From NCBI GenBank assembly GCA_963841815.1, contig CAWJEE010000002.1, positions 1 to 25,366 on the forward strand: 25,366 nt of DNA, read 5' to 3'. The first letter of the stretch is position 1. Every line of letters starts with the position of its first letter. Made by a program: the position numbers and the translations under genes. Below, piece after piece: positions 16,506 to 24,212 of the stretch. The notes below the pieces were generated by a model, which was not told where the DNA came from, did not search any database, and saw nothing but the letters and a program-made list of their open reading frames with translations. This stretch comes from JAOUJD01 sp963841815. GTDB taxonomy: Bacteria > Pseudomonadota > Gammaproteobacteria > Burkholderiales > Burkholderiaceae_F.

Positions 16506-16669
16506 GCTGCTGTGCCGTGACCGTGCCTCGTGTCGTTGGCCGGCAGAGGGCCGCCGGCTCGAAAAGGGCAACTTGGTACTATAGCGACAAACGCAGGCGC
16601 GCCTTGCCCCCGGTCACCGCCGGGCACTCCCTCCCGGAGCGATCCGGAACCCCAGCCCGATCCTCACGC

Positions 16670-17881
16670 ATGACCTCCCGTTCTTCGTCGCGCATGTCCG
16701 GCCAGGAAGTGCGCACGAGCGCCTCGCTCGCGTCGATCTTCGCCCTGCGCATGCTGGGCCTGTTCCTGATCCTGCCGGTGTTTTCGGTGCACGCGCGCAC
16801 GATTCCCGGCGGCGACAGCCCGGCCCTCGTCGGCCTGGCGCTCGGCATCTACGGCCTGACCCAAGGCCTGCTGCAGATCCCGTTCGGCGCCGCCAGCGAT
16901 CGCTGGGGACGCAAGCCGGTGATCGTCGCCGGCCTGGTGCTGTTCGCCGCCGGCAGCTTCATCGCCGCGTCCGCCGACGACATCTTCTGGACGATCATCG
17001 GCCGGGCGGTGCAGGGCGCGGGCGCGATCTCTGCCGCTGTGACCGCGTTCATCGCCGATGCGACGCGCGAGGAACATCGCACCAAGGCGATGGCGATGGT
17101 CGGGGCGTCCATCGGGCTGACTTTCGCGCTGTCGCTCGTCGGTGCCCCGCCGCTGTACGCGGCGGTCGGCATGGGTGGCCTCTTCGCACTGACCGGCGTT
17201 CTCGCGCTGGCAGCGATCGCCGTCGTCACGTGGGTGGTGCCGGGTGCGCCGCCGCGCATCGAACACGACGAACCGGCGACCGCGGCGAGCGTGGTCTTCA
17301 ATCCGCAGCTGCTGCGCCTGAACTTCGGGATCTTCGCGCTGCACACCGTGCAAATGGCGATGTTCGTGGTGGTGCCCGTGCTGCTGGTCGAGCGGGCGCA
17401 GTTGCCGCTCCCCAATCACTGGTGGGTCTACCTGCCCGTGGTGCTGGTGTCGTTCGGCCTGATGATGCCGCCGATCATGGCGGCGGAGCGCAGGTCGCGC
17501 ATGCGCGTCCTGTTCCTGGCGGCCGTGGGCCTGCTGCTCGTCGTCCAGCTCGGCCTGATGCTCCACGCGCCGAGCCTCATGTGGATCGCCGGCTGGATGC
17601 TGCTGTTCTTCGTCGGCTTCAACATCCTCGAGGCGAGCCTGCCATCGCTGGTGTCGCGGGTCGCCCCGTCATCCGCGAAAGGCCTGGCGCTCGGCATCTA
17701 CAATACGACGCAGTCCGTCGGGCTGTTTGCCGGCGGCGCCCTCGGCGGCCTGGTCGCCGCGCGGTGGGGCGCGCAGGGAGTGTTCGCATGCGCGGCAGTC
17801 ATCATGGGCGTGTGGTGGGTGATCGCACTCGGCATGCGCGAAGTCCCGAAACGTTCGAGCGGCCAGCCGGTGCCGATCTGA
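16670..17881 (+). CDS. Major facilitator superfamily transporter (YajR-like)
   Basis: This is a protein of about 403 residues with twelve predicted membrane segments. The MFS loop 2-3 signature is GAASDRWGRKPVIV, and an LGIYGLTQGLLQIPFG segment with RAVQGAGAISAAVTAFIAD follows. These match the group placed between uvrA and ssb in many proteobacteria (YajR-like, putative drug or sugar efflux; substrate unknown). YajR itself carries a C-terminal ferredoxin-like domain that is absent here. Two in-frame ATGs, 16670 and 16694, are possible, and neither has a clear ribosome binding site; the frame also runs upstream to 16517 without conserved sequence. It is followed 12 bases later by ssb and likely co-transcribed with it. 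Confidence 0.9.
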   Translation: MTSRSSSRMSGQEVRTSASLASIFALRMLGLFLILPVFSVHARTIPGGDSPALVGLALGIYGLTQGLLQIPFGAASDRWGRKPVIVAGLVLFAAGSFIAASADDIFWTIIGRAVQGAGAISAAVTAFIADATREEHRTKAMAMVGASIGLTFALSLVGAPPLYAAVGMGGLFALTGVLALAAIAVVTWVVPGAPPRIEHDEPATAASVVFNPQLLRLNFGIFALHTVQMAMFVVVPVLLVERAQLPLPNHWWVYLPVVLVSFGLMMPPIMAAERRSRMRVLFLAAVGLLLVVQLGLMLHAPSLMWIAGWMLLFFVGFNILEASLPSLVSRVAPSSAKGLALGIYNTTQSVGLFAGGALGGLVAARWGAQGVFACAAVIMGVWWVIALGMREVPKRSSGQPVPI

Positions 17882-17893
17882 AGAGGAGAACAC

Positions 17894-18370
17894 ATGGCAT
17901 CCGTCAATAAAGTCATCCTGATCGGCAACCTGGGCCGCGACCCGGAGACGCGTTACACCGCCGACGGCGCGGCGATCACCAACATCACGATCGCGACGTC
18001 GGACCGCTGGAAGGACAAGGCCAGCGGCGAGATGAAGGAATCGACCGAATGGCACAAGGTCGCCTTCTTCGGCCGCCTGGCGGAGATCGCCGGCGAGTAC
18101 CTCAAGAAGGGCCGTCCCGTCTATGTCGAAGGCCGGCTGCGCACGCGCAAGTGGCAGGACAAGGAAGGGCAGGACCGTTACACGACAGAGATCGTGGCCG
18201 AGAACATGCAGATGCTCGGTTCGCGCGAAGGCATGGGTGGCGGCGGGGCGGACTTCGACAGCGGCAGCGAGGAGCCCCGCGCTCCGGCCCGTGCACCGGC
18301 GAGCAAGCCGGCGTCCGCCGCCAAGCCGGCCTCGTCGATGGCCGACATGGACGACGACATCCCCTTCTGA
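17894..18370 (+). CDS. ssb: Single-stranded DNA-binding protein SSB
   Basis: This is a 158-residue SSB. The OB-fold covers about residues 1-110 (MASVNKVILIGNLGRDPETRY, WHKVAFFGRLAEIAGEYLKKG, VYVEGRLRTRKWQDKEGQ). A Gly/Ala/Pro/Ser-rich linker follows, with the acidic tip DMDDDIPF at the C-terminus that recruits repair and replication partners. A strong ribosome binding site (AAGAGGAG) lies six bases before the ATG. It forms tetramers on single-stranded DNA. The order uvrA (divergent), MFS, ssb is a common arrangement. Confidence 0.98.
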   Translation: MASVNKVILIGNLGRDPETRYTADGAAITNITIATSDRWKDKASGEMKESTEWHKVAFFGRLAEIAGEYLKKGRPVYVEGRLRTRKWQDKEGQDRYTTEIVAENMQMLGSREGMGGGGADFDSGSEEPRAPARAPASKPASAAKPASSMADMDDDIPF

Positions 18371-18393
18371 GGCGGGTCGCGCGTTCTTGATCC

Positions 18394-18444
18394 ACCGTAC
18401 GGTCGGGCGATCGTCCCAAGCTATGCTGCAGGCAGATGCTTGGA
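18394..18444. promoter_or_regulatory. Cluster of palindromes upstream of the response regulator gene
   Basis: The 109-base gap after ssb holds a perfect 10-base palindrome ACCGTACGGT (18394-18403) and the near-palindrome GGGCGATCGTCCC just after it. An interrupted repeat CCAAGC ... GCTTGG with a 16-base spacer follows. These could be operators for the next gene, or a weak ssb 3' structure. No T-run is present. Confidence 0.3.
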
Positions 18445-18479
18445 ATGTCCCGGCGCACTAACTAAGGTAAGAGTCGACC

Positions 18480-19136
18480 ATGACCACCTTCGCGCATGCT
18501 GCTTCCCGCGCCCCGACGGTCTACCTGATCGAAGACGACGCCGACCTGCGCGAGTCGCTGGCTGCCTTGCTGGAGGCCAGCGGCTACCTTCCCCGGTGTT
18601 TCGCGAGCGCGGAGGACCTCCTCGCCAACGGCGTGAACGAGCGGCCGGCCTGCGCGCTGATCGATCTCCATCTGCCGGGAATGAGCGGGCTCGACCTGCA
18701 GAAGAAGCTTCACGACGAACAGCCGCACCTGCCGGTGATCGTCGTGACCGGCCACGGCGACGTGGCTACGGCGCGCGCGGCGTTGCTGACCGGAGCGCTC
18801 GACTTCCTCGAGAAGCCGGTCCAGCCGAAGGAACTGATGGACGCCGTCGCGGCGGCGCTGGCGAGCGACGCCCAGGCGCTGGAGCGCGCGCGCGAACGCG
18901 AACAGATGCGCGAGCGCCTCGGTCGCCTGACGCCACGCGAACGCGAAGTGTTCCAGCGGATCACCGACGGCCTCCACAACCGCGAGATCGCGGTCGAACT
19001 CGGCATCAGCCCTCGCACGGTGGAAGTCCATCGCGCGCGGCTGATGGACAAGCTGAACGCGCGCCGCATCGCGGACCTCTTCCGTCTGCGGCTGGCGCTC
19101 GACGGCGACGACACCGCCGCACCGGTCCGATCCTGA
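18480..19136 (+). CDS. FixJ/NarL-type response regulator (receiver plus LuxR HTH), orphan
   Basis: This is a 218-residue protein. The receiver domain (residues 13-125) has the acidic pocket EDD (18-20), phospho-acceptor Asp62 in LIDLHLPGMSG, Thr90 and Lys112 (EKPVQP). The linker is a charged helix (about 130-146). The LuxR-type HTH spans 147-203 (LTPREREVFQRITDGLHNREIA and GISPRTVEVHRARLMDKL). The EKPVQP form of the Lys motif and the TPRE(R)EV start are typical of the FixJ/TtrR/StyR branch. No sensor kinase lies beside it, so its input is unknown. The ATG follows a moderate AAGGTAAGAG binding site. A perfect 13-base inverted repeat (GGTAC-GCA-GTACC, 19148-19160) lies just past its stop. Confidence 0.93.
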   Translation: MTTFAHAASRAPTVYLIEDDADLRESLAALLEASGYLPRCFASAEDLLANGVNERPACALIDLHLPGMSGLDLQKKLHDEQPHLPVIVVTGHGDVATARAALLTGALDFLEKPVQPKELMDAVAAALASDAQALERAREREQMRERLGRLTPREREVFQRITDGLHNREIAVELGISPRTVEVHRARLMDKLNARRIADLFRLRLALDGDDTAAPVRS

Positions 19137-19482
19137 TCGCCGGGCGCGGTACGCAGTACCTCTTAGTTCCTTTCCCCAATTTCAGAGCTGCGCGCGAAGC
19201 ACTAACGTTGCTTCCAGTCGATCCTTTGTAGCCCTTGCGCTACGCAAGGTGGCAGCAAGCGCAACGCAGGAGGTTCCCCTTCCTCGTCGCGATTCGGTCC
19301 GCGCAGGTGCCTCGCACGGCGCGGACATTTTTTTTCTCCTCGAGCCTCGCGCTCGCCACCAGCAGCCTCCCTTCCAGGGTGTGGTCGACATCTCGTGCGA
19401 CTGTTCGGGGCTGAACTCGCGCCGTGCCCCGCGGAGCCACTTCGCGGCGCACGCAGGCGCCCTCGCGTCAGCAGCTTGTGGC
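19137..19482. other. Non-coding stretch between convergent response regulator and hisN
   Basis: These 346 bases contain no credible gene. They hold GGTACGCAGTACC (19148-19160), a perfect 7-bp hairpin CCTTGCG-CTA-CGCAAGG (19233-19249), and the strong terminator at 19297-19334. On the - strand GAGGAG, an A-run and an ATG at about 19328 open a 47-residue frame, but it starts inside the terminator and resembles nothing. Positions 19340-19482 show nothing recognisable. Confidence 0.6.
19297..19334 (+). terminator. Strong Rho-independent terminator
   Basis: The outer stem GTCCGCGC/GCGCGGAC (8 bp) and inner stem GTGC/GCAC with loop CTC are separated by a small internal bulge. They are followed by ATTTTTTTTC. 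Termination is on the + strand only, 160 bases after the response regulator stop. Confidence 0.88.
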
Positions 19483-20301
19483 TCAACCTGGCCGCAGCAG
19501 TGCGAGCGCCACCGCGTTCAGGGGACCGGCGCTTGCGATCAGCGAGGGCTCGGCGAGCGGACTGCCGCCGTTCCATCCGGTGACCGCACCGCCCGCGCCT
19601 TCGACGACCGGCACGATCGCCGCCACGTCCCAGTACGCCAGCGTGGGGTCCAGCATGAGGTCGGCACCGCCGGTGGCGAGGGCGAAGTAGCCGAAGCAGT
19701 CGCCCCAGGTCCGGTAGAGCTTCGCGGCGCGGATGATCCGCTCGACAGCCCTGCCGCCGCGCTGCTCGCCGGTGGACCAGTGCGTCGTGGCCAGCACGGT
19801 CGCGTCCGCAAGTCGCGCGCAGGGGCGCACGCGCGCGGCGCGCGACGATCCATCGCCCGCGTACAACGTAGTGGCGCCGCGGTGGCCGATCAGCGCCACG
19901 CCGGCCGCTGGATGGCCGATCACGCCGAGCACCGGCCGGAAGCCGTCGCCGTCGTCGCGTTCGAGGGCGATCAGCGTGCCGAACAGGAAGCAGTTGGTGA
20001 TGAAGGCGCGCGTGCCATCGATCGGGTCCAGCACCCAGCGGTAGCGTTCGCCTGGCTTGTTGCCGTGCTCCTCGCCGATGATGGCGTGGCGTGGGTAGCG
20101 CCGTTCGATCAGGCGCCGCATCGCCTCCTCGGCGTTGCGGTCGGCCATCGTGACCGGGCTCGCGTCGCCCTTCGTGACGACCGCCGTGCCGGTCATGAAG
20201 TAGCCACGGATCGTGGCGAACGCGATGCCGATCAGCTCGTGCATGAACGGCACGAACTCGCGCTCCTCGGCGCGGGTCAGCGGAGCGCTGTAGGTCGCCA
20301 C
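19483..20301 (-). CDS. hisN: Inositol-monophosphatase-family phosphatase, HisN-type histidinol-phosphatase
   Basis: This is a 272-residue protein of the Mg-dependent IMPase superfamily. Metal-binding motifs are EEHG (near residue 75), DPIDGTRAF and, late, AYWDVAAIVPVVEGAGG with the third Asp. The stretch YRTWGDCFGYFALATGGADLMLDP is typical of HisN-type histidinol-phosphatases rather than SuhB or CysQ. It would remove phosphate from histidinol phosphate in histidine synthesis, but no other his gene is in the window, so another small phosphate ester is possible. The start is GTG, 3 bases after the stop of the upstream lipoprotein gene, which implies co-transcription. The IMPase fold is certain; the substrate is an inference. 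Confidence 0.85.
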   Translation of the reverse strand: MATYSAPLTRAEEREFVPFMHELIGIAFATIRGYFMTGTAVVTKGDASPVTMADRNAEEAMRRLIERRYPRHAIIGEEHGNKPGERYRWVLDPIDGTRAFITNCFLFGTLIALERDDGDGFRPVLGVIGHPAAGVALIGHRGATTLYAGDGSSRAARVRPCARLADATVLATTHWSTGEQRGGRAVERIIRAAKLYRTWGDCFGYFALATGGADLMLDPTLAYWDVAAIVPVVEGAGGAVTGWNGGSPLAEPSLIASAGPLNAVALALLRPG

Positions 20302-20304
20302 CGG

Positions 20305-21889
20305 TCAGGCGCGCTTCGACGCTGCGAACAGCGACTCGCACCAGGCCTGGTCGACCGCGCTTGGTGTGGTGCACTTGTCCTTCAGCGCGCCGGCAAGCCG
20401 CGCGAGCACGTCGTCGTGCCGTCCGTCCTTGTTCCAGGTGGCCAGGCGCTTGCTCATGCGGTCGAGCGCCGCGCGGTTGTTGCCGGTGAGCTGCACGCTG
20501 TCGTGCCTGACTTCGCCGAGCACCTGCATGGCGGCCCTCTCGACGGCCGCGGCATCCTGCGGCGTCAGCTCGAGCAGCGTGTTCAGGTAGCTGCCGCCCC
20601 AGCGTAGCCGCGTCGCCGTGCCCCGCGCGCTGTCGTAGGCCTGGCGCGACCAGTCGATGGCCGCCGCCTTGCCTTCCGGCGTGCCGCGCTTCTTCGCGTT
20701 CGAGGCGAGTTGCGACATGTAGTAGTAGGGCGAGTGCGATCGCTTCAGCTCGGCGGTCAGCAGCGCGTCGGATTCGTCGAGCAGGCCGGCGCGGGCGAGC
20801 ACGCCGCCGGTCAGCGTGATGACGGCCTGGCGCTCGTCGAGGTCCTCGATCTCGCGGTCGACGCGCGCCGCCTGCGTCTTCACCTCTTCCACCAGCGCGG
20901 GCGGCAACGGCCCCTCCTTGTCGTCGAGCCGCGCGAGCTCGACCTTGCCGAGCATCGCGTACATGCGTCCGCCGTTGGAGAGCTTCGGCTCCGCGGCAAG
21001 CTTGTCGAGTGCCGCGATCCACTGGGCCTTCAGGTCGGCGCGTTCCCTGGACCTGGCGTCCGTGAGGAGGCCAACGAGGTCGTCGGCGGCGTAGCCGAGG
21101 ATGTCGTGGTTGGCCCGCACGAGCTCCGGCTGTTCGAGCAGGCTCTTCACGCTCGCGATGGCGTCGGTCTTGTCGACCTTCGGCTTTGCTGTCGCTGGCC
21201 TGCGACGCCGAGTGCAAGGCCTCGAGCACGAGGCGCGACGACGCTTCCCGCTCTCCGGACGGACACACCGCGGCGAGTTTCATCAGCGTCGCCGGGACTT
21301 CCTTCTCGGGCACCAGCTGGCCGTCGTCGGTTTCCCACGAATAGAACGCCAGCATCCGCCAGTCGTCGGCGGACAGCGATTTGCCGTCGAGGGCCGTCTC
21401 GAGCGCCTGCTTCGCGGAGTTGCCGCCGGCCAGCCCGCGTTCGAGCAGCTGCATGTACTTCGACGCGTCGACCGAGCCTGCGAGGCGCGTCAGCTCCTGC
21501 CCGCCGCCGCTCAGCAGCACCATGGTCGGATAGCCGCGCACCTTGAAGCGCTCGCCGAGCACCTGGCCGCTCGGGCTGTCGGCGTCGACGTAGACCGGCA
21601 CGAACGAGCGCGACTTCTCGATGAAGTCCGGCCGCGTGAAGATGGTGCTCTTCACCTGGTTGCACGGCGGGCACCACACGGCGGTCCAGAAGAGGAAGAC
21701 CGGCTGGTTCCTGGAGCGCGCGTCCTCGAAGGCGCGGTCAACGTCGGCGACGCTCTGCGGGCGCACCCACTGGATCCCGGCCTGCGCCGGATTCGCGGAT
21801 GCGGTCGTCGGCTGCGGCGCGGGCTCCGGTGCCTTCGAGCAGGCCGACAGGAGGGCGATGGCGACGAGCAGCAGCAGGGATCGCAGCAT
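20305..21889 (-). CDS. Thioredoxin-like lipoprotein with helical C-terminal region, one frameshift
   Basis: The ATG at 21889 begins a lipoprotein signal (MLRSLLLLVAIALLSAC, lipid-accepting Cys at residue 17). A thioredoxin fold follows with the active site WCPPC in FLFWTAVWCPPCNQVK, and the cis-Pro region is GYPTMVLL. From residue about 235 the frame changes. The first part ends near SASQASDSK, and the continuation KVDKTDAIASVKSLLEQ runs one frame over to the stop at 20305. One extra base near 21178-21190 explains it, giving a corrected length of 527 residues. The C-terminal 280 residues are Ala/Leu/Arg-rich helices, possibly TPR-like, of unknown role. The original frame stays open to 19202, but that reading is an Arg-rich shadow. 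Likely periplasmic and involved in thiol redox; the partner is unknown. Confidence 0.8.
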
Positions 21890-21939
21890 GGTTCGGGCTC
21901 CGGGCACGGCCGCGGATTATCGCCCAGCCGGAAGCGGGC

Positions 21940-22506
21940 TCAGCGAGCGGCGACGCGTGCGGCCAGGGCGAGGTAGTGCGCGAGCGGCGGGGTCCGCGCG
22001 TCCTGCAGCTTCGCGCGGTCGTCCCACAGACGCAAGCGCACGCCTTCATCCGAGTACGGCTCGGCCTCGAACGCAGCGGCCTGCCCCTCGCTGAAGATCC
22101 CGCCCTGCAGTTCGAGACTGCGCTTCGAATCGATCGACAGCGCGGCCCAGTACTCGGCACCGGTGATTGCGCCGTCGCCGCGCGCGCACAGGTAGCGCTT
22201 GGCGTCGACGTGCAGTCGGATCGGCTGCAGCACGGCCGGACCGAACAGGTCACGCAGGAAGGGCAGCGCGACGTACTCGTGACGGTCGTCGACACCGCGC
22301 AGCGTCGGCGTCTCGCCCTGGTCGTTGATCAGGTGGCCGAGATCGTGCAGGAAGGCCGCAACGACCAGCTCGTCGCTGGCGCCTTCCAGCTCGGCGAGGT
22401 GAGCGGACTGCAGCGCGTGCTGCAGTTGCGTGACCGGCTCGCCGGCGTACATGCGGTCGCCCTTGGCGGCGAACAGGTCTTCGATGTCGTCGAGTGTCAG
22501 CGCCAT
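21940..22506 (-). CDS. PhnZ-like HD-domain oxygenase of phosphonate degradation
   Basis: This is a 188-residue HD-domain protein of the family associated with phosphonate-degradation operons. It carries YAGEPVTQLQHALQ (Tyr-x-x-Glu followed by a metal-ligand His), AAFLHDLGHLIND (HD pair plus a further His), ETPTLRGVDDRHEYVALPFLR and LHVDAKRYLC. The Tyr-x-x-Glu pair and extra histidines are those of mixed-valent diiron oxygenases (PhnZ, TmpB) that cleave the C-P bond of 1-hydroxylated phosphonates, rather than nucleotide hydrolases. The likely products are phosphate and an amino acid such as glycine. The ATG at 22506 lies one base after the Na/Pi transporter stop. No 2-oxoglutarate hydroxylase partner (PhnY*/TmpA) is in the window. 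The family call is firm; the substrate is inferred. Confidence 0.85.
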   Translation of the reverse strand: MALTLDDIEDLFAAKGDRMYAGEPVTQLQHALQSAHLAELEGASDELVVAAFLHDLGHLINDQGETPTLRGVDDRHEYVALPFLRDLFGPAVLQPIRLHVDAKRYLCARGDGAITGAEYWAALSIDSKRSLELQGGIFSEGQAAAFEAEPYSDEGVRLRLWDDRAKLQDARTPPLAHYLALAARVAAR

Positions 22507-22507
22507 G

Positions 22508-24184
22508 TCAGCTGGCTGCGGGGGTCCGGTTGAGGGCGCTGCCCTGCTCGGCCAGAACACGCGTCTTCGACAGCACGCCTGCGGATTCGAGGATCGGGTA
22601 GGAGACGGAGCAGAACAGCGAGTTCATGCGCTTGAAGTCCGAGAGCAGGTCCAGGTGCAGGGAGCTGGTCTCGACCGACTGCGGCGTGTTGTCCGACAGC
22701 CGGTGCAGGTGGCTCTCGGCGTAGCGCATCTCGAGTTCGCGGAAGGTCACCTTCTCGGCGATCAGGCGCTGCGCGGACTTCAGGTCCCCGTTGAGGAACA
22801 CCGCTACCGACAACTGCAGGTTGCTGATCAACCGTCCGTGCAGGTCGCTGATCTCCTGCAGGCCCGCTTCGGAGAAGGACAGTCCGTGCTGGATCTTGCG
22901 CTCGGCGACGTCGAGCAGCAGCCGCTCGATGATGTCACCCACGTGCTCCATGTTGATCGTGAACTGGATGATCTCGGTCCACCGCCTGGACTCGCGCGCT
23001 TCCAGCGCCTCACGGCTGATCTGGGCGAGGTAGCGCTTGATGGCTGAGTACAGCCGGTCGATCTCGTCGTCCTTGCGCCGCAGCGATTCGGCCAGCTGCG
23101 CGCTGTCGTGCCGCAGGACCTCCAGCAGGCCGGTGAGCATCTCCTGGACCGTGTCGGCCAGCCTAATGGCTTCGCGTGCCGCATTGCCGAGTGCGAGGGC
23201 AGGGGTGTCGAGCGCGACCGGGTCCAGATGCCGCGGCTCGCCGAGCGTCTCCGCCTGGCGCGGCGCCGGCAGCCACTTCTCGGTGAGGTCGGCCACCCGC
23301 CTGGTGAGGCCGATGAACGTAAGCGCGAGCAGTACGTTGAACAGCAGGTGAAAGTAGACGACGAGCTGCTTGGGATCCGAGTGCAACTTCAGCAGGTACG
23401 GCGTGGCGACCGGCAGCGCGAGCAGCGCGAGCCCCACGCCCGCGGCCTTGAACACGAAGTTGCCGAGCGGCACGCGGCGCGCGACCGGGTCCGCCTTCCA
23501 CGTCGTGAGCAGCGCCAGCAGGCCGCTGCCGAGGTTGGCGCCGAGGACGACCGGCAGCGCCACGTGCGCCGGCACGACGTTGGCGGCCGCCAGCGAGGCG
23601 ACCAGCAGCACCACCGCCAGGCTCGAGTACGACGCGACCGCGAGCAGCGCGCCGATCAGCACGTCGAGCAGCAGGTCGCCGGAAATCTGCGCGAAAAGCA
23701 CGCGCACTCCCGAGGCCTTGACCAGCGGCACCGTGGCCTGGCTGATCAGCTGCAGCGCGAGGATCATCACGCCGAGCCCCAGCGCGATCTTTCCGATCTG
23801 GCCGGCGCGCTCGTTCTTCTGCGAGAGGTAGACGATCACACCGGCGACGATCAGCAGCGGAGCGAGCCAGGTCAGGTTCAGCGAGAACACCTGCACCATC
23901 AGCGCCGTGCCGACATCGGCGCCGAGCATCACGGCCAGCGCGGCCGCTGTTCCGATCAGTCCCTGCGACACGAAGGACGACGCGAGTAGCGCCGTCGCGG
24001 TCGAGCTCTGCAGCAGGCCGGTCACCGCCACTCCGGCGACGAAGCCGGTTGCGCGATTGCCGACGTTGCGACGGAGGACCTGGCGCAGGCTGGCGCCGTA
24101 CACGCGCAGCACGCCGGTGCGCACGATGTGCGTTCCCCAGACGAGCAGCGCGATGGCCGCCAACAGGTTCAGGAGGGTCTGCAT
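22508..24184 (-). CDS. Na/Pi cotransporter family protein with PhoU-like C-terminal domain
   Basis: This is a 558-residue protein. Residues 1-305 hold two inverted Na/Pi-II repeats, the first with the motif GLLQSSTATALLASS (Gln59-Ser60-Ser61-Thr62) and the second with SYSSLAVVLLVASLAAAN and VVLGANLGSGL. Residues about 345-530 form PhoU-like helices, for example EAIRLADTVQEMLTGLLEVL, IIQFTINMEHVGDIIERLL and EVTFRE-type segments. This is the YjbB/NptA-like architecture. E. coli YjbB has been linked to phosphate export when cytosolic Pi is high, so direction here may be outward. It sits between the phosphonoacetaldehyde dehydrogenase (28-base gap) and the HD oxygenase (1-base gap), so it probably handles phosphate released by C-P cleavage. 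Confidence 0.92.
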   Translation of the reverse strand: MQTLLNLLAAIALLVWGTHIVRTGVLRVYGASLRQVLRRNVGNRATGFVAGVAVTGLLQSSTATALLASSFVSQGLIGTAAALAVMLGADVGTALMVQVFSLNLTWLAPLLIVAGVIVYLSQKNERAGQIGKIALGLGVMILALQLISQATVPLVKASGVRVLFAQISGDLLLDVLIGALLAVASYSSLAVVLLVASLAAANVVPAHVALPVVLGANLGSGLLALLTTWKADPVARRVPLGNFVFKAAGVGLALLALPVATPYLLKLHSDPKQLVVYFHLLFNVLLALTFIGLTRRVADLTEKWLPAPRQAETLGEPRHLDPVALDTPALALGNAAREAIRLADTVQEMLTGLLEVLRHDSAQLAESLRRKDDEIDRLYSAIKRYLAQISREALEARESRRWTEIIQFTINMEHVGDIIERLLLDVAERKIQHGLSFSEAGLQEISDLHGRLISNLQLSVAVFLNGDLKSAQRLIAEKVTFRELEMRYAESHLHRLSDNTPQSVETSSLHLDLLSDFKRMNSLFCSVSYPILESAGVLSKTRVLAEQGSALNRTPAAS

Positions 24185-24212
24185 CCGGGTTGCCTAAATC
24201 CGCACCTCTTCA

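Noticed and set aside
13566..16520. 984-residue + strand frame antisense to uvrA
   Set aside because: It has shadow composition rich in Arg, Val, His and Asp with no recognisable domain, and uvrA on the other strand is complete.
16506..16669. LexA (SOS) box and divergent promoters between uvrA and the MFS gene
   Set aside because: No CTGT-N8-ACAG. Overlapping -10-like boxes (TACTAT on +, TATAGT on -) occur at 16577-16583 but neither has a convincing -35.
19233..19249. CCTTGCG-CTA-CGCAAGG hairpin as a terminator
   Set aside because: It has no T-run on either strand. It is kept only as a possible structural part of an sRNA.
19182..19328. 47-residue ORF on the - strand after GAGGAG-A8-ATG
   Set aside because: It begins inside the terminator hairpin of the + strand, has no similarity I recognise, and the apparent binding site is the reverse of the T-run.
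19202..21200. Very long open - strand frame giving a 901-residue protein from the thioredoxin start
   Set aside because: After residue about 240 it is Arg/Gly/Ala-rich and overlaps the well-conserved C-terminal region and hisN in other frames. It is a high-GC shadow created by the frameshift.
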